Below, piece after piece: positions 1-10,237 of a stretch of 64,000 nt of DNA. Each line of letters begins with the position of its first letter. The stretch's first letter is position 1. The notes under the pieces were generated by a model. The model made no database searches. It was not told the DNA's origin and saw nothing but the letters and a program-made list of their open reading frames with translations. Source of the DNA: Bacteroidales bacterium (lineage in GTDB: Bacteria > Bacteroidota > Bacteroidia > Bacteroidales > UBA932); assembly GCA_016281015.1 (NCBI GenBank), contig JAEEHS010000033.1, forward strand, positions 1 through 64,000. Reading direction: 5' to 3'. A program made the position numbers and the translations under genes.

Positions 1-1320
<1,320 letters not shown>

Positions 1321-1450
1321 AGTTTATTGTGTTTTTTAACGTTTCGTTCATGGCCGCCTCAGACGGCCGCCGGAAAAATATCAACTGCTGTGCCATGTCT
1401 TCCAAACTGACAATTTGGCAGGACAGGGGGCCCGTCTCGAATAAATTGTG

Positions 1451-1458
1451 TATCTTTG
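1451..1458 (+). promoter_or_regulatory. Bacteroidetes -7 element for DUF3737-patB
   Basis: TATCTTTG matches TAnnTTTG exactly and lies 18 nt before the ATG at 1477. No clear TTTG -33 element is present at the expected distance. Confidence 0.6.
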
Positions 1459-1476
1459 TGGACCAATCAGTAAAAA

Positions 1477-2331
1477 ATGGAAATCATCAAGCATGCATCT
1501 TTTGAAGGCGAGCGCCCTCTGTATGCCAGGAAGGGGCTGCGCCTGGAGAAGGTCTATATCGGCCCCGGCGAATCCTCCATCAAAGAGGGTGCGGACATCG
1601 AGGCGGTCGACTGTGAGTTCAATGGAAAATACCCCTTCTGGGAGTGTGACGGCTTTACCATCCGCCGCTGCATCTTCCGGGAAGGAGCCCGGGCGGCCCT
1701 CTGGTACACCCGCGGCTGCCGGATGAGCGATACGCTCGTCGAGGCCCCGAAAATGTTCCGCCGCATCGACGGCGCTGCGTTGGAGAATGTCCGGCTGACC
1801 AACGCCCTGGAAACCTTCTGGGACTGCCGGAACGTGGATTTGAGGAATGTGGAGGCCGAGAAGGCCGACTATATTTTCATGCACACGGAGAACATCCGCA
1901 TCGATGGCTTCCGCCTCAAGGGAAACTACTCTTTCCAGTATGCGAAGAATGTGGAAATCCGAGGCGCCGAGCTCGATACGAAAGACGCCTTCTGGGAAAG
2001 CGAGAGCATCACGGTCTACGACTCCCGCATCACGGGGGAATTCCTTGGCTGGTATGCCAGGGGGCTTCGTCTGGTGAACTGCCACATTGGCGGCAGCCAG
2101 CCCCTGTGCTACTGCGAGGGACTCGTGCTGGAAAACTGTACCTTCGACGAGGATGCGGACCTCGCCTTCGAGTACTCGACCGTCCAGGCGCGCATCCGAG
2201 GCCGCATCACCTCCGTGAAGAACCCGACTTCGGGCCGCATCGTAGCCGGCGAGATCGGCGAGGTCATCCTCGACGGGAACCGCAAAGCCCCCGGCGACGC
2301 CCTCATCCTGACAGATGATACATTGAAATAA
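1477..2331 (+). CDS. DUF3737 family right-handed beta-helix protein
   Basis: A 284-residue cytoplasmic protein without signal peptide. It is built of short degenerate repeats of about 20 residues with alternating hydrophobic and polar positions (for example VRLTNALETFWDCRNVDLRN, then VEIRGAELDTKDAFWESESI), the pattern of a pentapeptide-like or pectate-lyase-like beta helix. The repeated aromatic FW/YC positions are characteristic of the DUF3737 family, whose function is not known. It is followed after 5 bp by the PatB-type lyase and probably shares its transcript, so a link to sulfur amino acid metabolism is possible but only inferred from position. Confidence 0.85.
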   Translation: MEIIKHASFEGERPLYARKGLRLEKVYIGPGESSIKEGADIEAVDCEFNGKYPFWECDGFTIRRCIFREGARAALWYTRGCRMSDTLVEAPKMFRRIDGAALENVRLTNALETFWDCRNVDLRNVEAEKADYIFMHTENIRIDGFRLKGNYSFQYAKNVEIRGAELDTKDAFWESESITVYDSRITGEFLGWYARGLRLVNCHIGGSQPLCYCEGLVLENCTFDEDADLAFEYSTVQARIRGRITSVKNPTSGRIVAGEIGEVILDGNRKAPGDALILTDDTLK

Positions 2332-2336
2332 TCTCC

Positions 2337-3515
2337 ATGTACAACTTCGACGAAGAAATCGACAGGACCGGGACGGAAAGCGTCAAATGGGACGAATTTC
2401 CGGGAACCCTCCCCATGTGGGTCGCGGACATGGACTTCAAAGCCGCGCCCTGTATCCTGAAGGCACTCCAGCGCCGGCTGGACCACGGCGTATTCGGCTA
2501 TGAACTCCTGCCTGACGCTTATTTCGAGGCCATCTCCGGCTGGTTCGCCGCCCGGCACGGCTGGAAAGGCATCGGAAGGGAGCATATCGTGCCGACGACC
2601 GGGGTGATCGCCGCCTACAGCGCCGCCATCAAGGCCATGACCGTCCCCGGCGACGAGGTCATCGTCCAGACCCCCTGCTACAACGCCTTCTTCCCCGCCA
2701 TCCGCAACAACAAATGCGTGGAGGTCCATAATCCCCTCCGCTACGAAGGCGGCCGCTACACCATCGACTTCGAAGACCTTGCGAGAAAGGCTGTGGATCC
2801 CCGGGCCAAGGTCCTTCTGCTTTGCAACCCCCACAACCCCGCCGGACGGGTATGGACCCGGGAAGAGCTCCTGGCAGTCGGGGAAATCTGCCTTCGGAAC
2901 GGCCTATTTGTCATCTCCGACGAAATCCACTGCGAACTGACCTATTCCGGCCATGATTACACGCCCTGGGCCACCCTGGAGCGGGACATGGTCCGTCATT
3001 CGGTCAGCTGCATCTCCCCGACGAAGGCCTTCAACATCGCCGGCATCCAGATCGCCAATATCTTCGCGGCGGACCCGGATGTGCTCCGCAAGATGGACCG
3101 GGCCATCAATGACAACGAATGCTGCGATGTGAACGTCTTTGGAGCGACCGCCCTGCAGGCGGCCTACCGGGAAGGCGGTCCCTGGCTGGACGAACTGCGG
3201 AAGTATCTGAAAGCCAATGCGGAAACCGTCTATGATTTCCTCGAAAAAGAGCTTCCGGGGGTCACGGCCCTGCCTCTGGAGGGGACCTATCTCATGTGGC
3301 TAGACTGCCGGAACGCCCTCCATGAGGGAGAGCCCCTGGAAGGCTTTTCGGAGCGCCTGGCCGCCCACCTGCGGGAACAGGCGGGACTGACCCTCTCGAC
3401 CGGCACCATCTATGGACCCGAGGGAGAAGGTTTCGAGCGGCTGAACATCGCCTGCCCGCGCACAAGACTAAAAGAAGGACTCCGCCGCCTTCGCGATGGA
3501 GTCCTCAGTTACTAA
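2337..3515 (+). CDS. PLP-dependent cystathionine beta-lyase, PatB/MalY type
   Basis: Fold-type I PLP enzyme of 392 residues, close to the family length of about 390. The N-terminal RTGTESVKWDEF followed by LPMWVADMDF is diagnostic of the MalY/PatB group. The PLP lysine is K230 in SPTKAFNIAG, and the conserved NPHNPAGRVW and SDEIHCEL segments are present upstream of it. Family members cleave the C-S bond of cystathionine or cysteine to give pyruvate, ammonia and a thiol. MalY has a second role as a regulator, which cannot be judged here. It ends 15 bp from the convergent Omp85-like gene. Confidence 0.92.
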   Translation: MYNFDEEIDRTGTESVKWDEFPGTLPMWVADMDFKAAPCILKALQRRLDHGVFGYELLPDAYFEAISGWFAARHGWKGIGREHIVPTTGVIAAYSAAIKAMTVPGDEVIVQTPCYNAFFPAIRNNKCVEVHNPLRYEGGRYTIDFEDLARKAVDPRAKVLLLCNPHNPAGRVWTREELLAVGEICLRNGLFVISDEIHCELTYSGHDYTPWATLERDMVRHSVSCISPTKAFNIAGIQIANIFAADPDVLRKMDRAINDNECCDVNVFGATALQAAYREGGPWLDELRKYLKANAETVYDFLEKELPGVTALPLEGTYLMWLDCRNALHEGEPLEGFSERLAAHLREQAGLTLSTGTIYGPEGEGFERLNIACPRTRLKEGLRRLRDGVLSY

Positions 3516-3530
3516 AATCAAAGTACCGGA

Positions 3531-4979
3531 CTAGAACTGGTAGTTGATACCGATTCCGATCCACAGGCCGGCGTCGAGCGGCTTGTAGAGGCATTTTGCG
3601 AACTCGGCGGACACGATGAAGTTCTGGTTCATCGCAATCTTGAGACCGGCACCGGCGCTCATGATGACGTCCTTGACCTTCGAGGAATCGTAAATCAGAT
3701 TGGTGTTTTCATCAATCTTGACACCCGGAAGCGTCGCGAGGGTCGGGTCGTAAAGTTTGCCTTCTTTCGCCGTCAGCTCTTTCTCCATGGCAGCCTGAAT
3801 CTCAGCCGCCCGGTAAGGCTTGGTGATGATACCGGCATCGAAGAACGGATTCACGGCCACATAGAAGTACTGGTTGAAGAGTTTGAATTTCACCAGCTTG
3901 ATGCGGAGTTCCGTATTCGCCCATGCAAAGCCCTCGGTGAGGATGCGGTTCTCGCGGATACCACGGATGGTGTTGGTGGAGCCGAAGCCCTCGGAGATCA
4001 TATTGCGCTGGACCAGCAGCGGAACATTCTGGATCATGTAGAGGGGCGTCTCACCGGCTAATGTCTGCTGCCAGGCCAGGCGGTAGGCGAACACCGGGTC
4101 CCCGGCCGGAATGTGGATGGGAATATCGATGTAATGACGGAAGTACATGCAGGCTTTCAGGTACTGGTGCTGGAGGACATTGCCGTTCAGATAAGCCTCT
4201 GCCCAGATGCCCTTGTTGGGGGCAGCTTCCATGTCACGGGTATCGAACACCACGCCGGCGTTGATCTCGAGGGCATTCCCGCCCTTGGCTTCGTCCTCGT
4301 GGATGAGGCCCAGCGTCTTGTAGCGCTCAAAGAGCGTAGCATTCGTGTTGTAGTACCTCTTCACATCGCCGTCCTTGACACCATTATCCCGCATGGAGCC
4401 GACTTTCCAGTTCCAGAAGTTGATACCGGCGGCCCAGTTGAGGTGCGGGACAATCTGGCCCTGGACATTGGCGAGGATGCGGAGCATGTCGCGGCTCATG
4501 CCGTAATAGTTGATATTGGTGGGCGTGAGGTCCGTCGCCGAGGCAGGAATCGTGCGGGTCATATCCCGGTTGGACCAGATGTCATAGTTCTGCATGGACG
4601 CAGGACCGTTGAAGCCCCAGAAGGTGTACAGCGGGTCCGTCACATAGGTCACGGAGGCGTTCACACGCATATTGGGGATGAGGTACTTGGAGTCATAGGC
4701 CAGGTACAGGCGCATCCGGTGGCTGTGGGTAAAGTAGGAGCCTTCCCAGCTGATCTTATGGACCGGATCGGGATAGGTGGAGCCGTCACCATAATAATAG
4801 ACGTCGCCGAAGAGACCGGCCTGGAAGCCATTGTCCACGGAATAGGTCGCTGTCGGAAGGACGCCGAAGCTCCAGCCCGTCTTCATCTCCTTCTCTTCTT
4901 TCTTTTCATCCTGTGCAAAGGCCAGGAACATACCGGCCGATGCCAAAAGTGCAAATGAAGCAAGTAAAAATTTTTTCAT
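3531..4979 (-). CDS. BamA/TamA-like outer-membrane beta-barrel protein
   Basis: 482 residues from the ATG at 4979, which gives a clean signal peptide (MKKFLLASFALLASAGMFL, cleaved near AFA). An in-frame ATG 15 codons upstream is less likely because it would bury the signal peptide and overlap the -7 element. The mature part is a run of amphipathic beta strands ending in phenylalanine (GIGINYQF), a typical BAM-recognition end. A middle segment FGSTNTIRGIRENRIL resembles the loop-6 (RG-containing) region of Omp85 proteins. No POTRA domain is visible. Probably an outer-membrane Omp85-superfamily barrel of unknown cargo. Confidence 0.75.
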   Translation of the reverse strand: MKKFLLASFALLASAGMFLAFAQDEKKEEKEMKTGWSFGVLPTATYSVDNGFQAGLFGDVYYYGDGSTYPDPVHKISWEGSYFTHSHRMRLYLAYDSKYLIPNMRVNASVTYVTDPLYTFWGFNGPASMQNYDIWSNRDMTRTIPASATDLTPTNINYYGMSRDMLRILANVQGQIVPHLNWAAGINFWNWKVGSMRDNGVKDGDVKRYYNTNATLFERYKTLGLIHEDEAKGGNALEINAGVVFDTRDMEAAPNKGIWAEAYLNGNVLQHQYLKACMYFRHYIDIPIHIPAGDPVFAYRLAWQQTLAGETPLYMIQNVPLLVQRNMISEGFGSTNTIRGIRENRILTEGFAWANTELRIKLVKFKLFNQYFYVAVNPFFDAGIITKPYRAAEIQAAMEKELTAKEGKLYDPTLATLPGVKIDENTNLIYDSSKVKDVIMSAGAGLKIAMNQNFIVSAEFAKCLYKPLDAGLWIGIGINYQF

Positions 4980-5012
4980 ATCGGTTACTAAAAATGTTGC
5001 ATTTGTGGTGCA

Positions 5013-5020
5013 CAAAGATA
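5013..5020 (-). promoter_or_regulatory. -7 element for the Omp85-like gene
   Basis: TATCTTTG on the minus strand, 33 nt before the ATG at 4979. It sits back to back with the promoter of the alpha-2-macroglobulin gene. Confidence 0.6.
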
Positions 5021-5027
5021 GCAATTC

Positions 5028-5060
5028 TTGAGAAAACTAAAAAAATAATACCTATATTTG
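5028..5060 (+). promoter_or_regulatory. Promoter of the alpha-2-macroglobulin gene
   Basis: TATATTTG at 5053-5060 with TTG at 5028-5030, 22 bp apart (slightly wider than the usual 19-21). The ATG at 5078 follows after 17 nt. Confidence 0.6.
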
Positions 5061-5077
5061 TAGAAAACCACGCTAAA

Positions 5078-8000
5078 ATGAGAAATCCAATCTTCCGGAG
5101 CCTCTCGCTCCTCGCAGTCCTCGGTCTGATCTGGGCTTGCGGACCGAAGAAAGCAGCACCGACGGATACCGCCTATGCCGCTTACATTCAAGCCTATACC
5201 GGCGGCGTTGTCCCCGACAATACCTCGGTGAGAGTGGAACTCTCCCATGAGGTTCCCGAGGAAAGCCGCCTTGAAAAAGGGCTGTTCGACTTCTCCCCTT
5301 CCGTGAAAGGAACCATCCGCTGGGTTCGCCCCGACGCCGTGGAATTCATCCCGGACGACGGTGCGCTGAAGGCCGGGACCATCTACTCCTGCACCTTCCA
5401 CCTCGGTAAAGTGGCCGAAGTCTCGGACAAGGCTCTGCAGGACTTCCGTTTCGGACTGAATGTAAGGAGCGCCGGCGGGGTCCAGGAGGCCGAGGAGGAC
5501 GTTGCCGAAGATGACGGCACGTTCCGCGTCCGTTCGGCCCGCCTGACAGACAAGCGCATTACCATCGTGTTCTCCCGCCCGCTCGGCAAGAACGCCTCTG
5601 AAAAGGGTCTTGTGACCCTGGACGGGGCCGCCCGCAGTTACCGGACGGTGGAGGGGAACCAGATTTTCATCGACTTCGAGAACCAGAAGAAACCGGTGAT
5701 GACCCTGAAAGTCAGCGGCAACATCAAAGATGCCGACGGGAATGCCCTGGGAGCCGATTATGTCACCACTTATGACGGGAACGAGCCGAAGCCGGAGGTA
5801 CAGCTGCTGCTGAGCGGCAACATCCTTCCGGATGCCGAGAAACTCCTCCTCCCCTTCAAGGCCGTCAACCTGGAAGCCGTGGACCTGACCATCATTGAGA
5901 TTTTCCCGGACAATGTGCTGATGTTCCTCCAGGACAACGACATCGACGAGTCCAGTTACCTGCGCCGCAGCGGCCGTCTGGTGTACCGCCAGAAAGTCAA
6001 CCTGGACCCGTCCAAGGACCTGCACCAGTGGAACGAGCATGCGGTCGACCTCGGCCCGCTCTTCCGCAAGGATCCGGGCGCGATCTACCGGATCCGCCTG
6101 GGCTTCAAGAAGGAATACTCCCTGTATGGACACAAGGAGCCTTCCCGGACGCGGAGCCTTTCTTCCGGACTCCCGACCAAGGAGGACGAGGCGGTGTGGG
6201 ATGAACCCAACGCCTGGTACTGGGACAACGACATCGACTGGAGCGAATACGATTACTCCGAAAGTGACAATCCCGAGAAGCCTTCCTATTATATGGAATC
6301 CGAGCGCTTCCCCTATGTCAACCTGATGGCTTCGCGGATCGGCCTGCTGGCCAAGCGCAACAGCGGGGACAAGATCTGGATCAACGCCAACGACATCCTG
6401 ACGGCGAAACCGCTCAGCGACGTGTCCATTACCCTGTATAACTTCCAGCTGCAGCGGATCGCCTCCGGGCGGACCGACGGCAGCGGCCAGGCGGAACTCA
6501 CCGCCAGCCAGGCGCCCTATATCGTGGTGGGCCGCAGCGGCAAGGATGTCTCCTACCTGAAAGTCAACGAGGGCACGCAGCTTTCGACGAGCCGCTTCGA
6601 TGTGGGCGGGGTGAATGCGTCCGACGGCATCAAGGGCTTCGTCTACGGTGACAGGGGCGTATGGCGTCCCGGCGACACCCTGCACGTGGCCCTGATCCTC
6701 CGCGACCGGGACGGCCTCCTGCCGCCGAACCATCCGGCCACCCTCGAGGTCTATACCCCGGAAGGCCAGTTCTACACCCGCGAGGTGCTCCACGGCGTGG
6801 ACGGATTCTATACCAAGGACCTCGTCACCTCGCCGGACGACCCGACCGGCTTCTGGAACGCCTACTTCAAGGTCGGCGGCAGCACTTTCCACAAGAGCCT
6901 CCACATCGAGACCATCAAGCCGAACCGCCTCAAGGTGGTCTCCGGCCTGGACGGATCGTCCATCCAGGGCGGCAGCCGCGCCGTGCTGGACATTTCATCC
7001 AACTGGCTGACCGGCCCTGCCGCCTCCGGGCTCAAGGCCTCCGCCGAACTGACCCTCCGCTCTTCCTATGCCTCCTTCAAGGGATTCGAGGACTATACCT
7101 TCCGCAACCCGGCCGCCAGCTTCAGCTCCGAGACCTACAGCCTCTACCGAACGACCCTCGACGGTGCCGGCTGTGCCCGCGTCGCCGTGGACTGGCCTTC
7201 CGCTTCCGAAGCACCCGGCATGCTTTCCGCGACGGTCGTCTCCTCCGTCATGGAAGAAGGCGGTGACGAGAGCTTCATCAGCGAAACGGTTCCCTACGCC
7301 CCCTTCCCGGCCTTTGTCGGAATCCGGACGGCGGACACCAACAGCTATTACCTGGAGACCGACAAGGACCAGCCGGTCCGGGTCGCCGTCGTGGACAAGG
7401 ACGGCAAGCGTCTGAGCGGACGGAAACTGGAATACCGTGTCTTCAAGCTCAAATGGGGCTGGTGGTGGGAATCCGCCGGCAGCGACCTCGACTCCTATGT
7501 GGACGGCAGTTATGCCAGCCTGCTGACCTCCGGCACCGTGACCTCTTCCAGCAAGGATGCCAGCTTCTCCTTCCGGGTGGACTATCCCGACTGGGGCCGC
7601 GTCCTGATCCTGGTGCGTGACGTGCTTGGCGGCCATGTCAGCGGCAAGGTCGTCACCGTCGACTGGCCCGAATACCGCGGCCGCGCCGACCGGAAGGATC
7701 CGGAAGGCCTTTCGATGCTGACCTTCTCCACCGACAAGCCTTCCTACCAGGTCGGCGAGACGGCCAAGGTCTTCATCCCCGCCGCCAAGGGCGGACAGGC
7801 CATCGTCTCGCTGGAGAACGCCTCGCAAGTTCTCTCCCGCGAACAGGTGGCCACCTCCGACAAGGACACGCCCTATAGTTTCAAGGTCACCCCGGAGATG
7901 GCGCCGAATTTCTATGTCCATATCACCCTGCTGCAGAATTACGGAGCCACGGAGAACGACCTGCCGCTGCGCCTGTACGGTGTCCAGCGGGTCGCGGTGG

Positions 8001-10237
8001 AGAATCCCGCCTCCCACCTGGCTCCGGTGGTGAAGATGCCGGACGTCCTGTCTCCGGAAGAGCCCTTCACCCTGCAAGTGTCCGAACAGTCGGGCAAGGC
8101 CATGACCTATACGGTCGCCATCGTGGACGAGGGCCTGCTGGACCTGACCGCGTTCAAGACCCCGGATCCCTGGAAGACCATGTATGAGACGGAAGCGCTC
8201 GGGATCCGGACCTGGGACCTGTATGACAAGGTCGTCGGTGCCTTCAGCGGCCGCTTCAACCCGCTCCTCGCGGTCGGCGGCGACGAGAATAACGTCGTGG
8301 CGGCCCGCAAGGACAACCGCTTCAACCCGGTGGTCAAGTTCATCGGCCCCTGCACCCTCAAGAAGGGAAGCGACAAGCACAAGATCACCCTTCCGATGTA
8401 TGTCGGGAGCGTGCGCGTGATGGTGGTCGCCGGCCATGACGGCGCCTACGGTTCGGCCGAAAAGACCGTCCCGGTGAAGGCTCCGCTGATGGTCGTCTCG
8501 AGCCTGCCGCGCGTGATCTCCGACGGTGAATCCGTCACCATGCCGGTCAATGTCTTCGCCCTTACGAGTGCCGTGAAGGATGTGAATGTGTCCATCAGCA
8601 CCGAGGGTCCGCTCTCGGTCAACGGCGGCAGCAGCGTCCCGCTCCACTTCAGCGCCGAGGGTGACCAGATCGCCCGCTTCGCCCTGAAGGCTTCCGGCAC
8701 CGGCACCGCACGGGTAACCGTCAAGGCGGAAGGCGGCGGAAAGAAAGCTTCCGAGACCATCGCGATTGAGGTGAGGAATCCCCATGCCGAGGCGGTCAGC
8801 GTCGTCCGAAAGAGCCTCAAGGCCGGCAAGAGCGCCGACTTCGAAGCCAAGGGCGATGCCACCCTGACCCTCGCCGGCTTCCCGGCCCTGGATCCGACCG
8901 AGGTCTTCGTCCAGATGCGGGACTACCCGTACAACTGCTCCGAGCAGCTGTCCAGCCGGGGCCTCAGCCTCCTGCACATCCTGCCGATGCTCTCCGGGGA
9001 TGACGCCAAGGGCGCCCGCGAGATCATCGAGACCCTCATCCAGCAGCTGTATTCGCGCCAGAAGAGCGACGGTGGCTTCGGCTACTGGTCTTCTTCTTCG
9101 ACCTCCGACCTCTGGGTCAGTTCCATGGCCGGCATCTTCCTGACGGAAGCCGAGGCCAAGGGATTCAAGGTATCCAAGGGCGTCCTGGCCTCATGGGCCA
9201 AGTTCCAGAAGAACATCTCCAACGCCTACCGCAGCGCCGGCAATTCGGTCTTCGACGAGATGGACGAGTGCTACCGGCTCTATTCCCTCGCCCTGGCGGG
9301 AAGTCCGCTGCTCGGCTCGATGAACCGCCTGAAAGAGAACAAGAACCTCGGCTACCGGAGCGCCTGGGTCCTCGCCTGTGCCTATGCGGCCGCCGGCAAG
9401 GTCCAGACAGCCTCCGCGATCATCGACGGCCTTGGCAGCAAGAACTTCGAGGAGTACAGCCCCTACAACCGGACCTATGGTTCCTCCACCCGTGACAAGG
9501 CCATCGCCATCGAGGCCCTTGCCCTGACGGACCACGTGGCGGAGGCCCTGCCGCTGGCCCAGGAAGTGGCCGAGCGCTTCAACAACGCCGCCTTCTCCAC
9601 GCAGGAAACCGCCTTCGCCGCCATCGCCCTCGACCGGCTGAGCAGCAAGGCCAGCTCCTCGCTGAAGGCAGAGGTCGGCGGCAAGAGCGTCTCTTCCGCC
9701 AAGGGCTTCCACAGCATGAAGGCGGAAGGCAGCTTCAGCGTGAAGAACACGTCCGAAGGACCGGTCTATGCCACGCTCGTGAGCCGCTGGATGCCAGAGG
9801 CGACCGACGTCACGCCCGCCCGCAGTTCCGGACTGGAGATTTCAGTCACCTATAAAGACGCCAACGGAAAAGTCATCTCCCCGGACAAGCTGGTCCAGGG
9901 CAGTGAATTCACCGCGTCCATCAAGGTGAAGAACCTCAACCGCGCCTCCGGCTACAACCTGATGGCCCTCCAGCAGGTGGTTCCGTCCGGATGGGAGATC
10001 CTCAACGAGCGCCTGAGGGGCACCCTGGAAAGTGACGGCTACGACCTGATTGACATCCGGGATGACCGGGTCCAGTGGATCTTCAGCCTGGGCGCCGCTG
10101 CGGAGAAGACCTTCTCCATCAAGCTGCGCGCCGCCTACGAAGGTTCCTATGTCCTGCCGGAGGTATCCTGTCAGGCCATGTATGAGCCCTCGGTTGCCGC
10201 CAACACGGCTTCCGGCACGACCCAGGTCGTCCGATGA
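5078..10237 (+). CDS. Bacterial alpha-2-macroglobulin, thioester-containing lipoprotein
   Basis: A 1719-residue envelope protein thought to trap foreign proteases in the periplasm. I chose the ATG at 5078 because it gives a lipoprotein signal peptide with lipobox LIWAC (Cys21); the open frame extends 55 codons further up but without a signal. Domains in order: N-terminal Ig-like/MG domains, the bait-region and MG10 area, then the thioester motif C1287-S-E-Q1290 in YPYNCSEQ, the alpha/alpha-toroid TED domain (GGFGYWSSSSTSDLWVS) and a C-terminal receptor-binding-like domain. It overlaps pbpC by 4 bp, the same pairing as E. coli yfhM-pbpC, so it probably works at sites of peptidoglycan repair. 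An intact CxEQ motif argues for an active trap. Confidence 0.94.
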   Translation: MRNPIFRSLSLLAVLGLIWACGPKKAAPTDTAYAAYIQAYTGGVVPDNTSVRVELSHEVPEESRLEKGLFDFSPSVKGTIRWVRPDAVEFIPDDGALKAGTIYSCTFHLGKVAEVSDKALQDFRFGLNVRSAGGVQEAEEDVAEDDGTFRVRSARLTDKRITIVFSRPLGKNASEKGLVTLDGAARSYRTVEGNQIFIDFENQKKPVMTLKVSGNIKDADGNALGADYVTTYDGNEPKPEVQLLLSGNILPDAEKLLLPFKAVNLEAVDLTIIEIFPDNVLMFLQDNDIDESSYLRRSGRLVYRQKVNLDPSKDLHQWNEHAVDLGPLFRKDPGAIYRIRLGFKKEYSLYGHKEPSRTRSLSSGLPTKEDEAVWDEPNAWYWDNDIDWSEYDYSESDNPEKPSYYMESERFPYVNLMASRIGLLAKRNSGDKIWINANDILTAKPLSDVSITLYNFQLQRIASGRTDGSGQAELTASQAPYIVVGRSGKDVSYLKVNEGTQLSTSRFDVGGVNASDGIKGFVYGDRGVWRPGDTLHVALILRDRDGLLPPNHPATLEVYTPEGQFYTREVLHGVDGFYTKDLVTSPDDPTGFWNAYFKVGGSTFHKSLHIETIKPNRLKVVSGLDGSSIQGGSRAVLDISSNWLTGPAASGLKASAELTLRSSYASFKGFEDYTFRNPAASFSSETYSLYRTTLDGAGCARVAVDWPSASEAPGMLSATVVSSVMEEGGDESFISETVPYAPFPAFVGIRTADTNSYYLETDKDQPVRVAVVDKDGKRLSGRKLEYRVFKLKWGWWWESAGSDLDSYVDGSYASLLTSGTVTSSSKDASFSFRVDYPDWGRVLILVRDVLGGHVSGKVVTVDWPEYRGRADRKDPEGLSMLTFSTDKPSYQVGETAKVFIPAAKGGQAIVSLENASQVLSREQVATSDKDTPYSFKVTPEMAPNFYVHITLLQNYGATENDLPLRLYGVQRVAVENPASHLAPVVKMPDVLSPEEPFTLQVSEQSGKAMTYTVAIVDEGLLDLTAFKTPDPWKTMYETEALGIRTWDLYDKVVGAFSGRFNPLLAVGGDENNVVAARKDNRFNPVVKFIGPCTLKKGSDKHKITLPMYVGSVRVMVVAGHDGAYGSAEKTVPVKAPLMVVSSLPRVISDGESVTMPVNVFALTSAVKDVNVSISTEGPLSVNGGSSVPLHFSAEGDQIARFALKASGTGTARVTVKAEGGGKKASETIAIEVRNPHAEAVSVVRKSLKAGKSADFEAKGDATLTLAGFPALDPTEVFVQMRDYPYNCSEQLSSRGLSLLHILPMLSGDDAKGAREIIETLIQQLYSRQKSDGGFGYWSSSSTSDLWVSSMAGIFLTEAEAKGFKVSKGVLASWAKFQKNISNAYRSAGNSVFDEMDECYRLYSLALAGSPLLGSMNRLKENKNLGYRSAWVLACAYAAAGKVQTASAIIDGLGSKNFEEYSPYNRTYGSSTRDKAIAIEALALTDHVAEALPLAQEVAERFNNAAFSTQETAFAAIALDRLSSKASSSLKAEVGGKSVSSAKGFHSMKAEGSFSVKNTSEGPVYATLVSRWMPEATDVTPARSSGLEISVTYKDANGKVISPDKLVQGSEFTASIKVKNLNRASGYNLMALQQVVPSGWEILNERLRGTLESDGYDLIDIRDDRVQWIFSLGAAAEKTFSIKLRAAYEGSYVLPEVSCQAMYEPSVAANTASGTTQVVR

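Noticed and set aside
1321..1476. CIRCE operator upstream of groES
   Set aside because: No TTAGCACTC-N9-GAGTGCTAA or close variant found.
4988..8977. Two long minus-strand open frames (638 and 660 codons) opposite the alpha-2-macroglobulin gene
   Set aside because: Compositional shadows in GC-rich coding DNA; no recognisable domain, rich in Gly, Val, Arg and His, and fully antisense to a clear gene.
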